From positions 282,937 to 346,936 of the forward strand of contig NZ_MDEQ02000007.1 in the NCBI RefSeq assembly GCF_001883705.2: 64,000 nt of DNA. Direction: 5' to 3'. Below the pieces are notes generated by a model. That model did not search any database. It saw only the letters and a program-made list of their open reading frames with translations, and was not told the origin of the DNA. Below, piece after piece: positions 36,125-45,939 of the stretch (the first letter of the stretch is position 1; each line of letters opens with the position of its first letter). A program made the translations under genes and the position numbers. Origin of the DNA: Burkholderia catarinensis. Its GTDB lineage: Bacteria > Pseudomonadota > Gammaproteobacteria > Burkholderiales > Burkholderiaceae.

Positions 36125-36784
36125 ATGATTGGACGATGCAAGCGACCGGACGGATTGCCGTTCCGGCTCTACGCGCACTACGGAAAGCACAAGGTCAGCT
36201 TCGGCTACAAGCTGCCGAAGGGGCGCTGGGCGTTTCGCCTTTCAGCACCGACACGCCAGAAAGAAGCGATCGCCGAGATCCGCAAGCAGGCGATCGAGCG
36301 CGCGGAAGCGCTCAACGAATCCTATTTCGACTGGCAGGGGGGATTGCCAGCGTCCGACGAGCGGCGCAAGGCACAGATCACGCTCGACGAGAACCGTCGC
36401 GAAGCGAAACGGCTCGTCGCTGTGTTCGGCAAGATGTCGCCGGTCGCCATCAAGTCGAAGCATGTCTACGGCTTCCTCGATGCACTTTCGTTGCAGCGGA
36501 CCATCGGCGTCCACGTTTTCGGCAACATGGACGGTCAGGGGTACACGCGCCGCGGATGGAACACGAACTGGTCGCGCCTGATGGGTTACTGCGAGAAGGA
36601 AGAGAAGGCGCGCGGCGTACCGTTCGAACGGTTTGCGTTGCGCGACATGCGGCCGGCGGCCGTGACCGATCGGCAAGAAGAAGACGACGACCGAATCATC
36701 GATGCGACTGGGCATGCGGACGAGCACATGGTGCGCAAGACATATGACCGACGCCGGCAGAGAAAAGTGCGTGCAACGCGATAG
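36125..36784 (+). pseudogene. Tyrosine recombinase of element 1, internal deletion
   Basis: The 219-codon frame has the N-terminal part of a phage integrase (CKRPDGLPFRLYAHYGKHKV, then SKHVYGFLDAL) joined to the C-terminal part (FALRDMRPAAVTD, DATGHADEHMVRKTYDRRR with the catalytic Tyr). The catalytic middle with the first Arg is missing, and box II is RDMR instead of HxLR. It is probably inactive. It lies about 650 bp from the middle att site, as expected for the integrase of this element. Confidence 0.7.
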
Positions 36785-36795
36785 TTGCCTAGGTA

Positions 36796-37302
36796 CTAAG
36801 GTAGCAAGTGCCCTTCAGCAGCCTTCAAGTGGCGCGCCATACTTTGCGCCGCAGAATATGCTGCGGTCGACATGAATGCCACGATGCAAGACGATATCGC
36901 ATAGAACCCGAAGACAAACGCCGGAATGAAACTGACTTTCGATGCACCTATAGCTACAGACCCGCCCGGCGTAAGCCCATGCGAATCAATAATAGAAACG
37001 GCTGCCAAGAGTCCCAGGAGGAAGGTGGCCACGACGGCGCCGAAGATCGCCGTATGGCGATACCTCACCTCTTCCCGAAAATAGGCGGCACGCGCCTCCG
37101 GGCTCTGCTGCAACACTGCAACTTTCCGAGCAAACTTATCCTTCGATTTTTCCGACCGATCAGCCCATTTCTTACCAAAGTATCGGAAGAGTCGATCTAG
37201 ACCGCGCGTTGCGTATGCAGCGACGACACTCAAGAGTATGCCTACGGTAACCACCGACAACCACCAAGACGGCGAATGCAGATTCTGCAGAAAGTCGTCC
37301 AT
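36796..37302 (-). CDS. Membrane protein of unknown function
   Basis: The protein has 168 residues from the ATG at 37302, with GAGG 5 nt upstream. The longer start at 37362 would place a terminator inside the coding region. It has three membrane helices (WWLSVVTVGILLSVVAAYA, FGAVVATFLLGLLAAVSII, IPAFVFGFYAISSCIVAFM) and a charged loop with KWADRSEKSKDKF. It is an accessory gene of element 1 with no recognised family. Confidence 0.7.
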   Translation of the reverse strand: MDDFLQNLHSPSWWLSVVTVGILLSVVAAYATRGLDRLFRYFGKKWADRSEKSKDKFARKVAVLQQSPEARAAYFREEVRYRHTAIFGAVVATFLLGLLAAVSIIDSHGLTPGGSVAIGASKVSFIPAFVFGFYAISSCIVAFMSTAAYSAAQSMARHLKAAEGHLLP

Positions 37303-37324
37303 CACTTCCTCAAAAAATGAGCGC

Positions 37325-37350
37325 AAAAAAGCCCGCTCATCGGCGGGCTT
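37325..37350 (-). terminator. Rho-independent terminator
   Basis: GCCCGC (37331-37336) and GCGGGC (37343-37348) form a stem with six A before it, so a U-tract follows on the minus strand. It lies at the start region of the membrane gene and 90 bp from the middle att site; it would insulate element 1 from element 2. Confidence 0.6.
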
Positions 37351-37438
37351 CCATTTATTCATCTTCCAAATTTTGGAATGTCACCTTCCAAAACTTGTAA
37401 CACGTCAGCTTATTCCTGCTGCAAGTGCTTGAATTTGT

Positions 37439-37487
37439 TGGGGTGGCTGATGGGACTCGAACCCACGACGACAGGAATCACAATCCT
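37439..37487 (-). repeat. Middle att site: copy of tRNA-His 3' end
   Basis: These 49 bases are identical to the 3' 49 bases of tRNA-His at 40833-40881. The copy lacks the 5' half. It divides the region into element 1 (30251-37438) and element 2 (37439-40832). Both elements therefore used the same attachment site in succession. The interval 37363-37696 holds no other gene. Confidence 0.92.
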
Positions 37488-37696
37488 AGTCATGAAGCCA
37501 TATGTAGAATGCCTGATGATGAATTTTGTGGAATTTTGATAGTAAACTCGCCTTTGATTCTACAGGGATTTTTCGGCTTCGTTCCATACCATTCCATGCC
37601 AATGGGGACGCATCACCGGGCTTGCAATCCTCAGCTTGAATGGGAATACTCTCCATCGGCAGCGGCTGGAATGAGACACCCCCACCGAAGGTGAGC

Positions 37697-38668
37697 ATGG
37701 ACCGCAATAAAAAACTGATCGGCGACCTTGACGTCAAAAAATTGACGGGGCTGGAGATCGGCCCGCTTTGCCGACCTGTTGTCACGCGATCGGACGGTAA
37801 TGTGCTGTATGTCGACCACGCGGATACGGAGACGCTCCGCGGCAAGTACGCCAACGACTCAGGAGTTGATGCGGCTGCGATCGTCGACATCGATGCAGTG
37901 TGGGGTGCGAATACGCTCTTGGAGGCGCTGGGCGCCCGGAAGGTCGACTACATCGTCGCCTCTCACGTCATCGAGCATGTGCCGGATCTGGTGACCTGGC
38001 TGCTCGAACTGCGGTCGGTCCTGAAGGATGGCGCTCAAGTGCGTCTGGCAATCCCGGACAAGCGTTTCACGTTCGACCACCTGCGGCGCGAGAGCAGCCT
38101 CGCCGATGTGCTCGCCGCCTATGTCTTGCGCGCGCGCCGGCCGCAAGTTCAGCAGATCCTCGACTATCGGCTCAACGCGGCACCGATCGAATGCAGCCTG
38201 GCATGGGCCACCTATATCGGCGACAGGCCGGCGCACATGGAGCACGATTTCTCGACCGCGCTCTCGATCGGTAAGCACTTCGCTACCAGCGACGAGTACC
38301 ACGACGTGCACTGCTGGGCATTCACACCGAAGTCATTCGCGTTGCTGATGTCGACGCTCGTCGAGCACGACATCGTTGATTTCGGATGCGAGCGGTTCTA
38401 CGACACGGCTCACAACGAGCTCGAGTTCTTCGCGTGGCTAAAAACCATGTCGAAGGATCGCGCACTCCGAAGCTGGGCGGAAGCGGCCCAATCTGCGGCC
38501 AACTTCCCGGCGCCGCCTTCAGCGTTAGAGCTGAAGCTTCAGGCCGATCTTCAGGCGGCTCATGCCGCCCTTCAGGAAAAGAGCGAGCGAGTCGCGGCGC
38601 TGGAGCACTCCACTTCGTGGAGGATCACAGCGCCGCTTCGAAGGATCAGCGGCTGGGTACGCAGGTAA
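37697..38668 (+). CDS. SAM-dependent methyltransferase with C-terminal coiled coil
   Basis: The protein has 323 residues. The class I methyltransferase core includes TGLEIGPLCRPVV, VDYIVASHVIEHVPDL and RLAIPDKRFTFDHLRRE. The C-terminus is a short coiled coil ending HSTSWRITAPLRR, a tail common in glycan-modifying enzymes. It may methylate a surface sugar and so change phage receptors, but the substrate is inferred. The 3' end overlaps the tailspike gene tail to tail by 23 bp. Confidence 0.8.
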   Translation: MDRNKKLIGDLDVKKLTGLEIGPLCRPVVTRSDGNVLYVDHADTETLRGKYANDSGVDAAAIVDIDAVWGANTLLEALGARKVDYIVASHVIEHVPDLVTWLLELRSVLKDGAQVRLAIPDKRFTFDHLRRESSLADVLAAYVLRARRPQVQQILDYRLNAAPIECSLAWATYIGDRPAHMEHDFSTALSIGKHFATSDEYHDVHCWAFTPKSFALLMSTLVEHDIVDFGCERFYDTAHNELEFFAWLKTMSKDRALRSWAEAAQSAANFPAPPSALELKLQADLQAAHAALQEKSERVAALEHSTSWRITAPLRRISGWVRR

Positions 38669-40217
38669 TCTGGCCGGACGAGGTAGACGTGCCAGAAGCG
38701 AACGTGGCTATCGAGACGAGATACAGCGTCGTCGGGTTTGATGAGGCGACGACGCGCTGAGTCGAATTCAGAACCGTGCCGGCCGCGATGCTGCCGCTGT
38801 TCAGACCGATGTACGAGGCGAAGCTCGGCATCGATGCGCTCGTCGTGCTCATACCGCTCTGCACCACCGACAGATTATTTGCCGATGACGTCCAGTTCGC
38901 CTGAGACGTGCAAAACCACGTGCCGAGGGGAAGCGATACGGAACCCACGTTCGTCGCCGTGTTGGTCGTCAGGGACGCGAAGCCGAAGCTGCCCGTGATG
39001 GCGGAGAAGTCCAGCACGGAATTGCTCGAGCTGCCGTTCGAGATATTCTGGCCGTTGGAGTTGAACACGTTGTCGTTCGAAGTGACGTTCGATGTGCCGC
39101 TGTTGATCTGAATGGCGACCGTTCCCATCCGGTCGAAATTGTTCCCCGTGATCGATCCGCCGCGCGCACTTGTTGCACCGATGTTCAACCCGATGGCAGA
39201 CGTCCCGGTCGTTGCCACCGTGAACATATTGCCGATGACGCTAAACTTGTCAGTCGCAGCCAGATTCACACCCGTGGTGCTGTTGGCAACGTAGAACACG
39301 TTCCCCATCAGAACGGTGTTGGGGACTGCCGTCGTGAGCAGGATGTCGGAAGTGTTGTTCTCGAACTGACTGCCAACGACTGTCAGCTGATCCAGCCCGG
39401 ACTCGCTCGCATTCGAGATGATCCCGTAGTTCGCCGAGACGAAGTTCGAATTGCTGACCTGCACCCCTTGCACGTAGTTGCCGTACGTCAGCGAGTTGTT
39501 GCCGCCTTCGAAATAGCAATTCGCGAAGTTGAAAATGACCGGCACCTGTGTTGACGTGCCGCCAAGCACGACCTGATTCCCGTTGCCGAGCGGGTTGACG
39601 AAGTGGTTATTCGAGAAGTTGACGTTCGAGACGCTGACATTGATCCCGGTCGCCCAGTAGTCGGTCACCTGATAACCATCGTCACCCCTGATGGTCACGT
39701 TCGTCACATCGGATTCGGCCGAGTTCGACTGGTTGCTGGTGCTTGCAGCCTGATTCAGTGCGAGAGCAGTTCCTGTCGCCGTGGTGCCGGTGGTGAGCGC
39801 CAGGTTCTGAACGTGGGCCGCACTCGTAGTGCCCGCGTAGTTGATGGCGATCCCGCCCCCGGCCGGCCATGCCAGCGTAGTGGATGTCGGGCCAGCCCCA
39901 AGAATCGTGATCGAGGCCACGCCTGACGGGATCGTGTACGAGACGTTGCTCCCGAACTTGTACTTCCCGGGCGGGAAATAGATGCACTTGTTCGCGCTCG
40001 GACCAAGGGCGAGCGTCGCCGTCCACGCGGACGCGTTGTCATTGGTGAAGGTGTTGTCTCCACCGCTGTCCATGATGGAGTAGCACTGCGGCCGGCCGGC
40101 GACAAAAGCTGTCGTCGCGATCTGGGTGCTGTTCGTGCCAACGGCTGCAGTCGGCGCTGTGGGTGTGCTGGCAAATGCCGGCGACGTGGACAACACAACC
40201 GAGCCCGTCCCGGTCGA
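38646..40217 (-). pseudogene. Phage tailspike/tail fibre, 5'-truncated
   Basis: The frame is open for about 523 codons back to a TAG at 40218-40220. It begins in tail-fibre sequence (STSPAFAS, TNSTQIATTAFVAG), followed by a right-handed beta-helix domain with Asn/Ser-rich turns (YFPPGKYKFGSN and later repeats), as in depolymerase tailspikes. The N-terminal virion-binding part is missing, cut where it meets the integrase remnant near 40214. The beta-helix itself is complete. Confidence 0.8.
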
Positions 40218-40743
40218 CTACCAAGCGTTCACGGCATGGCTCTCGGCCCAAGGCGGCCAGCGCGCAATGATGGGCATGGCGGCCGAATATGCGGCACTCG
40301 CCGGCAATCGGAAAGTCGAGTTTCTGGATTTGTCATGGCCGCAGGTTGATCGCAAGGCAGGCCACATCCGCATCAAACGCGCGAAGCAGCGCGGCAAGAA
40401 ACGTGGCGAGGTCATCGAGCAGATCGAAATCACGCCGCCGCTTGCTGGGTTACTCGACCGTCTGGAGGCCGTCCGCGGCGACAAGGAATGCCTGTACGTC
40501 TTCACGACGAAATACGGCACGCACTACACGCGTGACGGCTTCAAGGGATTCTGGGGGAAGTTGATGAACGAAGCGATCGAGGCAAAGGTCATCGCCGGCC
40601 GATTCACGTTCCACGATCTAAGGGCGTATTACACGACGCAGTTCAAGCAGGAGCGCGGCACGCTGCCCGACCTTCATGCCAATCCGGCGACCACGGCTCG
40701 GGTCTACGACCGTACCAAGATCGTGAAGAGGAAGGCGCTATGA
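40214..40743 (+). pseudogene. Tyrosine recombinase catalytic domain of element 2, 5'-truncated
   Basis: About 176 codons encode a recombinase catalytic domain: AALAGNRKVEFLDLSW (first Arg), KRAKQRGKKRGEV, FHDLRAYYTT (HxLR box), LHANPATTARVYDRT (His and catalytic Tyr). No start codon or N-terminal DNA-binding domain remains; the frame begins at the junction with the tail fibre. It is 90 bp from tRNA-His, the expected place for the integrase that used this site. Confidence 0.8.
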
Positions 40744-40768
40744 ATTCCATTTTGTGGAATTTCAAAAC

Positions 40769-40803
40769 AAAAACGGCACTGGATAAAATCTCAGTACCGT
40801 TTC
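40769..40803 (-). terminator. Terminator downstream of tRNA-His
   Basis: On the minus strand ACGGTACTG and CAGTGCCGT form a 9-bp stem with one G-U pair, followed by a U-run. It follows the tRNA-His gene and was brought by element 2, because the original terminator is at 30210-30240. A second stem, AATTCCA-TTTTG-TGGAATT, lies next to it at 40744-40761. Confidence 0.65.
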
Positions 40804-40832
40804 TAACTACTTGATATTGCTATGAATTCAGT

Positions 40833-40908
40833 GGGGTGGCTGATGGGACTCGAACCCACGACGACAGGAATCACAATCCTGGACTCTACCAACTGAGCTA
40901 CAGCCACC
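40833..40908 (-). tRNA. tRNA-His (GTG)
   Basis: The minus strand folds as a full tRNA with acceptor GTGGCTG/CAGCCAC, D-arm GCTCAGTTGGTAGAGT, anticodon stem-loop CAGGATTGTGATTCCTG (anticodon GTG), T-arm GTGGGTTCGAGTCCCAT and an encoded CCA. The extra 5' G at 40909 can pair with C73, the His-specific G-1. It is the integration target of both elements and is kept intact by them. Confidence 0.97.
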
Positions 40909-40963
40909 ACTGATACTGCTTTTTGCTCCCCGCTGTTTTTGTTTCAGCAGCGAAGAAGGAAGA

Positions 40964-41998
40964 TTATACGAAGTCTTTTGAATCTTGCAAAGCCTTTTTT
41001 TCAAAAAATTCTTCGGCTTCGTTCAGATGCGCGCGTGCCTCGTCGAACACAGCCAGATCGCCGCGCGCGAGCTTCTTGTTGTCGGACAGCACGCGACGCC
41101 AGCCGCGTGCGCCCGGCATGCCGCGATACAGCCCGAGCGCGTGCCGCACGATCGCGCCGAGGTAGGTCCCGCGCTTCAGCTCAGCCGCGCAGTATTCGAT
41201 CAGTTGAGCCTCGGCCTCTTCGCGCGTCGGCACCGCTGCGGTCGATCCGTAGAAGCGCGCATCGACCTCCGCCAACACGTACGGATTGTGATACGCCTCG
41301 CGGCCGAGCATCACGCCGTCGACATGCTCGAGGTGCTGCGCGACTTCGTCGAGTGTCTTGATGCCGCCGTTGATGACGATCTCCAGCGACGGAAAATCGC
41401 GCTTCAACTGATACGCATAGTCATACTTGAGCGGCGGGATCTCGCGATTCTCCTTCGGCGACAGCCCCTTCAGGATCGCGTTGCGGGCATGCACGACGAA
41501 CGTTTCGCAACCGGCCTCGGCCACCTTGCCGACGAAGTCGCGCACGAACGCGTAGTCCTCGACCGCATCGACACCGATCCGGTGCTTGACCGTGACCGGC
41601 ACCGACACCGCATCGCGCATCGCCTTCACGCAGTCGGCGACGAGTTGCGGCTCGTTCATCAGGCACGCGCCGAACGCGCCGCGCTGCACGCGCTCGGACG
41701 GGCATCCGCAATTCAGATTGATTTCGTCGTAGCCCCACTGCTCGCCGAGCTTCGCGGCGCGCGCGAGATCGTCACGCTCGCTGCCGCCCAGTTGCAGCGC
41801 GACCGGCGATTCGTTCGGCGTGAACGCGAGATGCCGCTGGGCATCGCCGAACAGCAGCGCGCCCGTCGTGATCATCTCCGTATACAGCCACGTATCACGC
41901 GTCAGCGTACGGTGGAACGACCGGCAATGGCGGTCGGTCCAGTCGAGCATGGGCGCGACGGATACGCGGCGGGGAGGAAGCGAGGACGGTACGGACAT
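40964..41998 (-). CDS. dusA: tRNA-dihydrouridine synthase DusA
   Basis: The protein has 344 residues from the ATG at 41998. FMN-binding TIM barrel motifs are present: SVAPMLDWTDRHCR, INLNCGCPSERVQ with the catalytic Cys, FVVHARNAILKGLSPKENR and VINGGI. DusA reduces U20/U20a of tRNAs with NADPH. It lies 55 bp from tRNA-His on the same strand. The last residues are lysine- and glutamate-rich. Confidence 0.95.
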   Translation of the reverse strand: MSVPSSLPPRRVSVAPMLDWTDRHCRSFHRTLTRDTWLYTEMITTGALLFGDAQRHLAFTPNESPVALQLGGSERDDLARAAKLGEQWGYDEINLNCGCPSERVQRGAFGACLMNEPQLVADCVKAMRDAVSVPVTVKHRIGVDAVEDYAFVRDFVGKVAEAGCETFVVHARNAILKGLSPKENREIPPLKYDYAYQLKRDFPSLEIVINGGIKTLDEVAQHLEHVDGVMLGREAYHNPYVLAEVDARFYGSTAAVPTREEAEAQLIEYCAAELKRGTYLGAIVRHALGLYRGMPGARGWRRVLSDNKKLARGDLAVFDEARAHLNEAEEFFEKKALQDSKDFV

Positions 41999-42080
41999 GG
42001 ATTTCGGGCAACAGGCCAGACGGCGCGGGAACAACCCGACATTTTACCGCAACACGGGCCGCACCTGCCCGGCACGCGCG

Positions 42081-42326
42081 CTAACCGTCGCCCAGTTCCG
42101 CATCGACCGCCCGCCGCGCCTCGTCGAACACGCGCTCGAGCACGCGTCGCTCGGTCAGCAGCATCCCGTCGACCTTGACGAGCCGCCAGTCGATCCGCAC
42201 GGCATCGCCCTGCAGCACGCGGTAGTGCGCATGCTCGCCGTCCCAGACCTGCTCGGTCTTCACCTCGATCTCGAAGCCGCGGTATGGCTCGCTGAAATCG
42301 CCGAGGTCGCTGCCTCTCGGTTCCAT
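42081..42326 (-). CDS. Small protein of unknown function
   Basis: The protein has 81 residues: MEPRGSDLGDFSEPYRGFEI opens it, followed by HYRVLQGDAVRIDWRLV and an acidic helix at the C-terminus. No signal or membrane segment is present. It lies 82 bp upstream of dusA. No family is recognised. Confidence 0.72.
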   Translation of the reverse strand: MEPRGSDLGDFSEPYRGFEIEVKTEQVWDGEHAHYRVLQGDAVRIDWRLVKVDGMLLTERRVLERVFDEARRAVDAELGDG

Positions 42327-42381
42327 CGCACGCTCCGTGGCGACGCAGCGCCAGGCCGCCCACGCGGCAGGCGCCGCGCGC

Positions 42382-42579
42382 TCAATCGTATTCGTCTGAT
42401 AAAAAGGATTTGCCGTCGGCCGTCAGGTCGACCCGGTCGGCCGCCGCCTGATAGATCAGCCCCTCGTTCAACAGCGCATAGACGACGTCGCCGAACGCGG
42501 CCGGAACCGGCCGGCTTTCGCCGAACTGGTCGATCCACTTCAGCGCCTCGATGGCTTCGGGGGAAAGGATGGGGGTCAT
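42382..42579 (-). CDS. Small protein of unknown function
   Basis: The protein has 65 residues from the ATG at 42579, with GGAGG 7 nt upstream. The sequence ILSPEAIEALKWIDQFGESR and YALLNEGLIYQAAADRVDLT has a winged-helix-like pattern (helix, helix, strand with a terminal GKSFL). It may be a small DNA-binding or accessory protein, but no family is certain. Confidence 0.7.
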   Translation of the reverse strand: MTPILSPEAIEALKWIDQFGESRPVPAAFGDVVYALLNEGLIYQAAADRVDLTADGKSFLSDEYD

Positions 42580-42720
42580 GCGTTCGCCTCCGGCATCGGT
42601 GTCGTTCCATCCTAGCACTTCGTCCGGACATCGAATACCGAGGCAAACGCGCTGTAGAAATACCGGGCGGCGCCAACTGGCTGGTTGCCTGCGCCGCCGC
42701 ACTGCGCAGGCAACACCCGT

Positions 42721-42936
42721 TCAGAGACGCGCGATCGATACCTCGGTCGACTTCACGAGCGCGACGACTTCCGCGCCGACCTTCAGTTCGAGTTCGTCGA
42801 CCGAACGGGTCGTGATCACCGACGTGACGATGCCGAACGGCGTCTCGACGTCGACCTCGGAGACCACGGACCCGCGAATGATCTCCTTCACCTTGCCCTT
42901 GAACTGGTTACGTACGTTGATTGCAGTGATGCTCAT
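42721..42936 (-). CDS. Molbindin (single TOBE/Mop domain)
   Basis: The protein has 71 residues: INVRNQFKGKVKEIIRGSVV, then VTSVITTRSVDELELKVG and VVALVKSTEV, a single Mop domain. Such proteins bind molybdate or related oxyanions in oligomers in the cytoplasm. It is 56 bp after ssuB and probably the last gene of the ssu operon. Confidence 0.92.
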   Translation of the reverse strand: MSITAINVRNQFKGKVKEIIRGSVVSEVDVETPFGIVTSVITTRSVDELELKVGAEVVALVKSTEVSIARL

Positions 42937-42992
42937 CAGGTTGATCGCTCCGAAGAAAAAGTCTCAGAACGGGCGGCGGGTGCCGCCCGGAT

Positions 42993-43955
42993 TTAAACGG
43001 CCCAGCGGATCTGCCCGACCGGTCGTACGTTGCTCGCTTCTTCATGCACCTCGCCCGGATCGTCCGCGCCGGGGCCGCCGGCGAGCACGCGTTTCAGCAC
43101 GCGATCCTCGAGCGCCGCAAACGCCGCCGATGCGCGGGCACGCGGCCGGTCGAGCGGCACGGACTGATCGAGCGCCACGCGTCCCTGCTCGATGAGCAGG
43201 ATGCGGTCGCCGAGCGCGACGGCCTCCTGCACGTCGTGCGTGACGAGCAACGCCGTGAACCGATGCTCGCGCCACAACCGTTCGATCAGCGCATGCATCT
43301 CGATGCGGGTCAGCGCGTCGAGCGCGCCAAGCGGCTCGTCGAGCAGCAGCAGTTGCGGCCGGTGCACGAGCGCGCGGGCCAGTGCAACGCGCTGCCGCTG
43401 GCCGCCCGACAGTTGCGCGGGCCAGTCGTTCGCACGTTCCAGCAGGCCGACTTCATCGAGCACCGCGCGCGCCTGGTCGCGCGCGCCGCGCCCGAGGCCC
43501 AGCATCACGTTCTGCAGCACGGTCTTCCACGGCAGCAGGCGCGCATCCTGGTACATGATCCGCGTGTCGAGCGCGCCGCCGCCGTCGCCGCGCGTCACGA
43601 GCGCGCCGCTGCTCGGCTGCTCGAGTCCCGCGACAAGACGCAGCAGCGTCGATTTCCCGCAGCCGCTGCGGCCGACGATCGCGACGAAGCTGCCGCGCGC
43701 GATGCCGAGTTCGACGTTGTCGAGCACCGTGCGCGCGCCGAAGCGCTTGCTGACGCCCGACAGCGTCACCGCGTCGTCGGGTGCCGGACTTCCCGCGCGC
43801 CGCCGCGCGAGCGGCACGACCGATGCGCTGCCGTCACGATCGAGGATCGCCGCGTCTCGCGCGTTGCCGTCCGCGACGCGTGCCTGCGCAAGCTCGGCCT
43901 CGAGATCTGCGCCGGCTAGCAGGCCGTAGGCGGCCGCCGAAGTCGTCGCATTCAT
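42993..43955 (-). CDS. ssuB: Aliphatic sulfonate ABC transporter ATPase SsuB
   Basis: The protein has 320 residues from the ATG at 43955. Walker A is GRSGCGKST, the signature is LSGGQRQR and Walker B is [12 protein letters not shown]. The N-terminus has an extra 60 residues before the ATPase core, longer than the E. coli protein (255 residues). Its start overlaps the ssuC stop in ATGA. Confidence 0.92.
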   Translation of the reverse strand: MNATTSAAAYGLLAGADLEAELAQARVADGNARDAAILDRDGSASVVPLARRRAGSPAPDDAVTLSGVSKRFGARTVLDNVELGIARGSFVAIVGRSGCGKSTLLRLVAGLEQPSSGALVTRGDGGGALDTRIMYQDARLLPWKTVLQNVMLGLGRGARDQARAVLDEVGLLERANDWPAQLSGGQRQRVALARALVHRPQLLLLDEPLGALDALTRIEMHALIERLWREHRFTALLVTHDVQEAVALGDRILLIEQGRVALDQSVPLDRPRARASAAFAALEDRVLKRVLAGGPGADDPGEVHEEASNVRPVGQIRWAV

Positions 43956-44764
43956 GCCTTTGCTCCTGATTGGTAAGCGGGGTGCCAGCGCAGCGTCACG
44001 CGCTCGAGCCATTTCGCCAGCACATCGGCCAGCTTGCCGAGCACCGCGTACAGCAGGATGCCGACCACCACCACGTCGGTTTGCAGGAATTCACGCGCGT
44101 TCATCGTCATGTAGCCGATGCCCGACTGCGCGGAGATCGTCTCCGCGACGATCAGCATCACCCACATCAGCCCGAGCGCGAAACGCACGCCGACGAGGAT
44201 CGACGGCAGCGCTCCGGGCAGGATCACGTCGCGGTACAGTGCAAAGCCGCGCACGCCGTAGCTCTTCGCCATCTCGATCAGGTTCGCGTCGACCGAGCGG
44301 ATCCCGTGATACGTGTTGATGTAGACCGGGAAGAACACGCCGAGCGCGACGAGGAACAGCTTCGCCTTCTCGTCGATGCCGAACCACAGGATCACGAGCG
44401 GGATCATCGCGAGCGCCGGGATGTTGCGGATCATCTGGATCGTCGAATCGAGCGCGACCTCGGCGGCCTTCGACAGGCCGGTCGCGAGCCCCAGCGCAAG
44501 GCCGACGCCGCCGCCGATCACAAAGCCGAACAGCGCGCGCCACGTGCTGACCTTCACGTTCGCCCACATCTCGCCCGACGCCACCAGCGACCAGGCCGCG
44601 CGCACGACTGCAACCGGCTCGGGCAGCACGCGGGTCGACAGCCAGCCGGTGCGTGCGCCGACCTCCCATGCAACCAGCAGCGCGAGCGGCACGAGCCACG
44701 GCGCGACGGCGCGCCATGCACGGGCAGCCACGGCTGCGCCCGTCGTCGATGTTTTCGTTGTCAT
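43952..44764 (-). CDS. ssuC: Aliphatic sulfonate ABC transporter permease SsuC
   Basis: The protein has 270 residues and about six membrane helices. The EAA-like loop is [20 protein letters not shown], and [13 protein letters not shown] helix sequences match SsuC. It imports alkanesulfonates with SsuB and a periplasmic SsuA. It begins 17 bp after ssuD. Confidence 0.93.
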   Translation of the reverse strand: MTTKTSTTGAAVAARAWRAVAPWLVPLALLVAWEVGARTGWLSTRVLPEPVAVVRAAWSLVASGEMWANVKVSTWRALFGFVIGGGVGLALGLATGLSKAAEVALDSTIQMIRNIPALAMIPLVILWFGIDEKAKLFLVALGVFFPVYINTYHGIRSVDANLIEMAKSYGVRGFALYRDVILPGALPSILVGVRFALGLMWVMLIVAETISAQSGIGYMTMNAREFLQTDVVVVGILLYAVLGKLADVLAKWLERVTLRWHPAYQSGAKA

Positions 44765-44781
44765 CGCAGGCCTCCCCTCGC

Positions 44782-45939
44782 TCAGCTCTGGCTCGCCTTC
44801 GGCAGATAGCTGTTGCCGACGATCTCGCCGAACGGCCCCGACAGCGGGCCGGTCGCTTTCTCCGCGCCCTTGCCCTTGATCAGCGGGAACACGAGTTCGG
44901 CGAAGCGATACGACTCCTCGAGGTGCGGGTAGCCGGACAGGATGAACGTCTCGATGCCGAGATCCGCGTATTCGCGCATGCGTTCCGCAACCTGCTCGGG
45001 ATTGCCGACGAGCGCCGTGCCTGCACCGCCGCGCACGAGGCCGACGCCTGCCCACAGGTTCGGATACACCTCGAGCGCGTCGCGGCCGCCGCGCTTGCCG
45101 CCGTGCAGCGCGGCCATCCGGCGCTGGCCTTCCGAATCCATGTTCGCGAATGCCTTCTGCGCACGCGCGATCGTGTCGTCGTCGAGACGGCTGATCAGCC
45201 GCTCGGCGTCACGCCATGCTTCGTCCTCGGTCTCGCGCACGATCACGTGCAGGCGGATGCCGAACTTGATCTTGCGGCCGCGCGCGTCGGCGCGGGCCCG
45301 GATGTCCGCAATCTTCTTCGCGACAGCCTCGGGCGGCTCGCCCCAGGTCAGGTAGGTGTCGATGTGATCGGCCGCGATCGAATGCGCGGCCGGTGACGAA
45401 CCGCCGAACCACAGCGGCGGATGCGGACGCTGCACGGGCGGATACAGCGCCTTGCCGCCCTTCGACTGCAGGTGCTTGCCGATGTAGTCGAAGCCGCCGT
45501 TGTCGTGCGACGCGGCAAGCAGCCCGCGCCAGATGTTCAGGAAATCGTCGGTAATCTCGTAGCGCGTGTCGTGATCGGCAAAGAGGCCGTCGCCTTCGAG
45601 CTCGGCCGCGTCGCCACCCGTCACGACGTTGATCAGCAGGCGGCCGCCCGACAGGCGGTCGAACGTCGCGGCCATTCGCGCCGCCAGCCCCGGCGAAGCG
45701 ATACCGGGACGCACGGCGACCAGGAACTTCAGCCGCTGCGTCGCCGGGATGAGGCTCGACGCGACGACCCACGCATCCTCGCAGGAACGGCCGGTCGGCA
45801 GCAGCACGCCGTCGTAGCCGAGCGTGTCGGCCGCCACGGCGACCTGCTTGAAATAGTCGTAATCCGCGGCGCGCGCACCCTCGGCCGTGCCGAGATAGCG
45901 GCTGTCGCCATGCGTGGGGATAAACCAGAACACATTCAT
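44782..45939 (-). CDS. ssuD: FMNH2-dependent alkanesulfonate monooxygenase SsuD
   Basis: The protein has 385 residues from the ATG at 45939. It has the bacterial luciferase-like fold with [31 protein letters not shown] and [14 protein letters not shown]. It cleaves the C-S bond of alkanesulfonates to give sulfite and an aldehyde, using reduced flavin normally made by SsuE. Neither ssuE nor ssuA is next to it. The upstream gap 45940-46280 (341 bp) has no gene and should contain divergent promoters. Confidence 0.94.
   Translation of the reverse strand: MNVFWFIPTHGDSRYLGTAEGARAADYDYFKQVAVAADTLGYDGVLLPTGRSCEDAWVVASSLIPATQRLKFLVAVRPGIASPGLAARMAATFDRLSGGRLLINVVTGGDAAELEGDGLFADHDTRYEITDDFLNIWRGLLAASHDNGGFDYIGKHLQSKGGKALYPPVQRPHPPLWFGGSSPAAHSIAADHIDTYLTWGEPPEAVAKKIADIRARADARGRKIKFGIRLHVIVRETEDEAWRDAERLISRLDDDTIARAQKAFANMDSEGQRRMAALHGGKRGGRDALEVYPNLWAGVGLVRGGAGTALVGNPEQVAERMREYADLGIETFILSGYPHLEESYRFAELVFPLIKGKGAEKATGPLSGPFGEIVGNSYLPKASQS

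Noticed and set aside
36796..37362. Start of the membrane protein at 37362
   Set aside because: That would place a terminator hairpin in the coding region and has no spaced ribosome site; the ATG at 37302 has GAGG at good distance.
30210..40908. The three tRNA-His-end repeats as a CRISPR-like array
   Set aside because: Copies are kilobases apart with genes between and match a tRNA end, so they are attachment sites.
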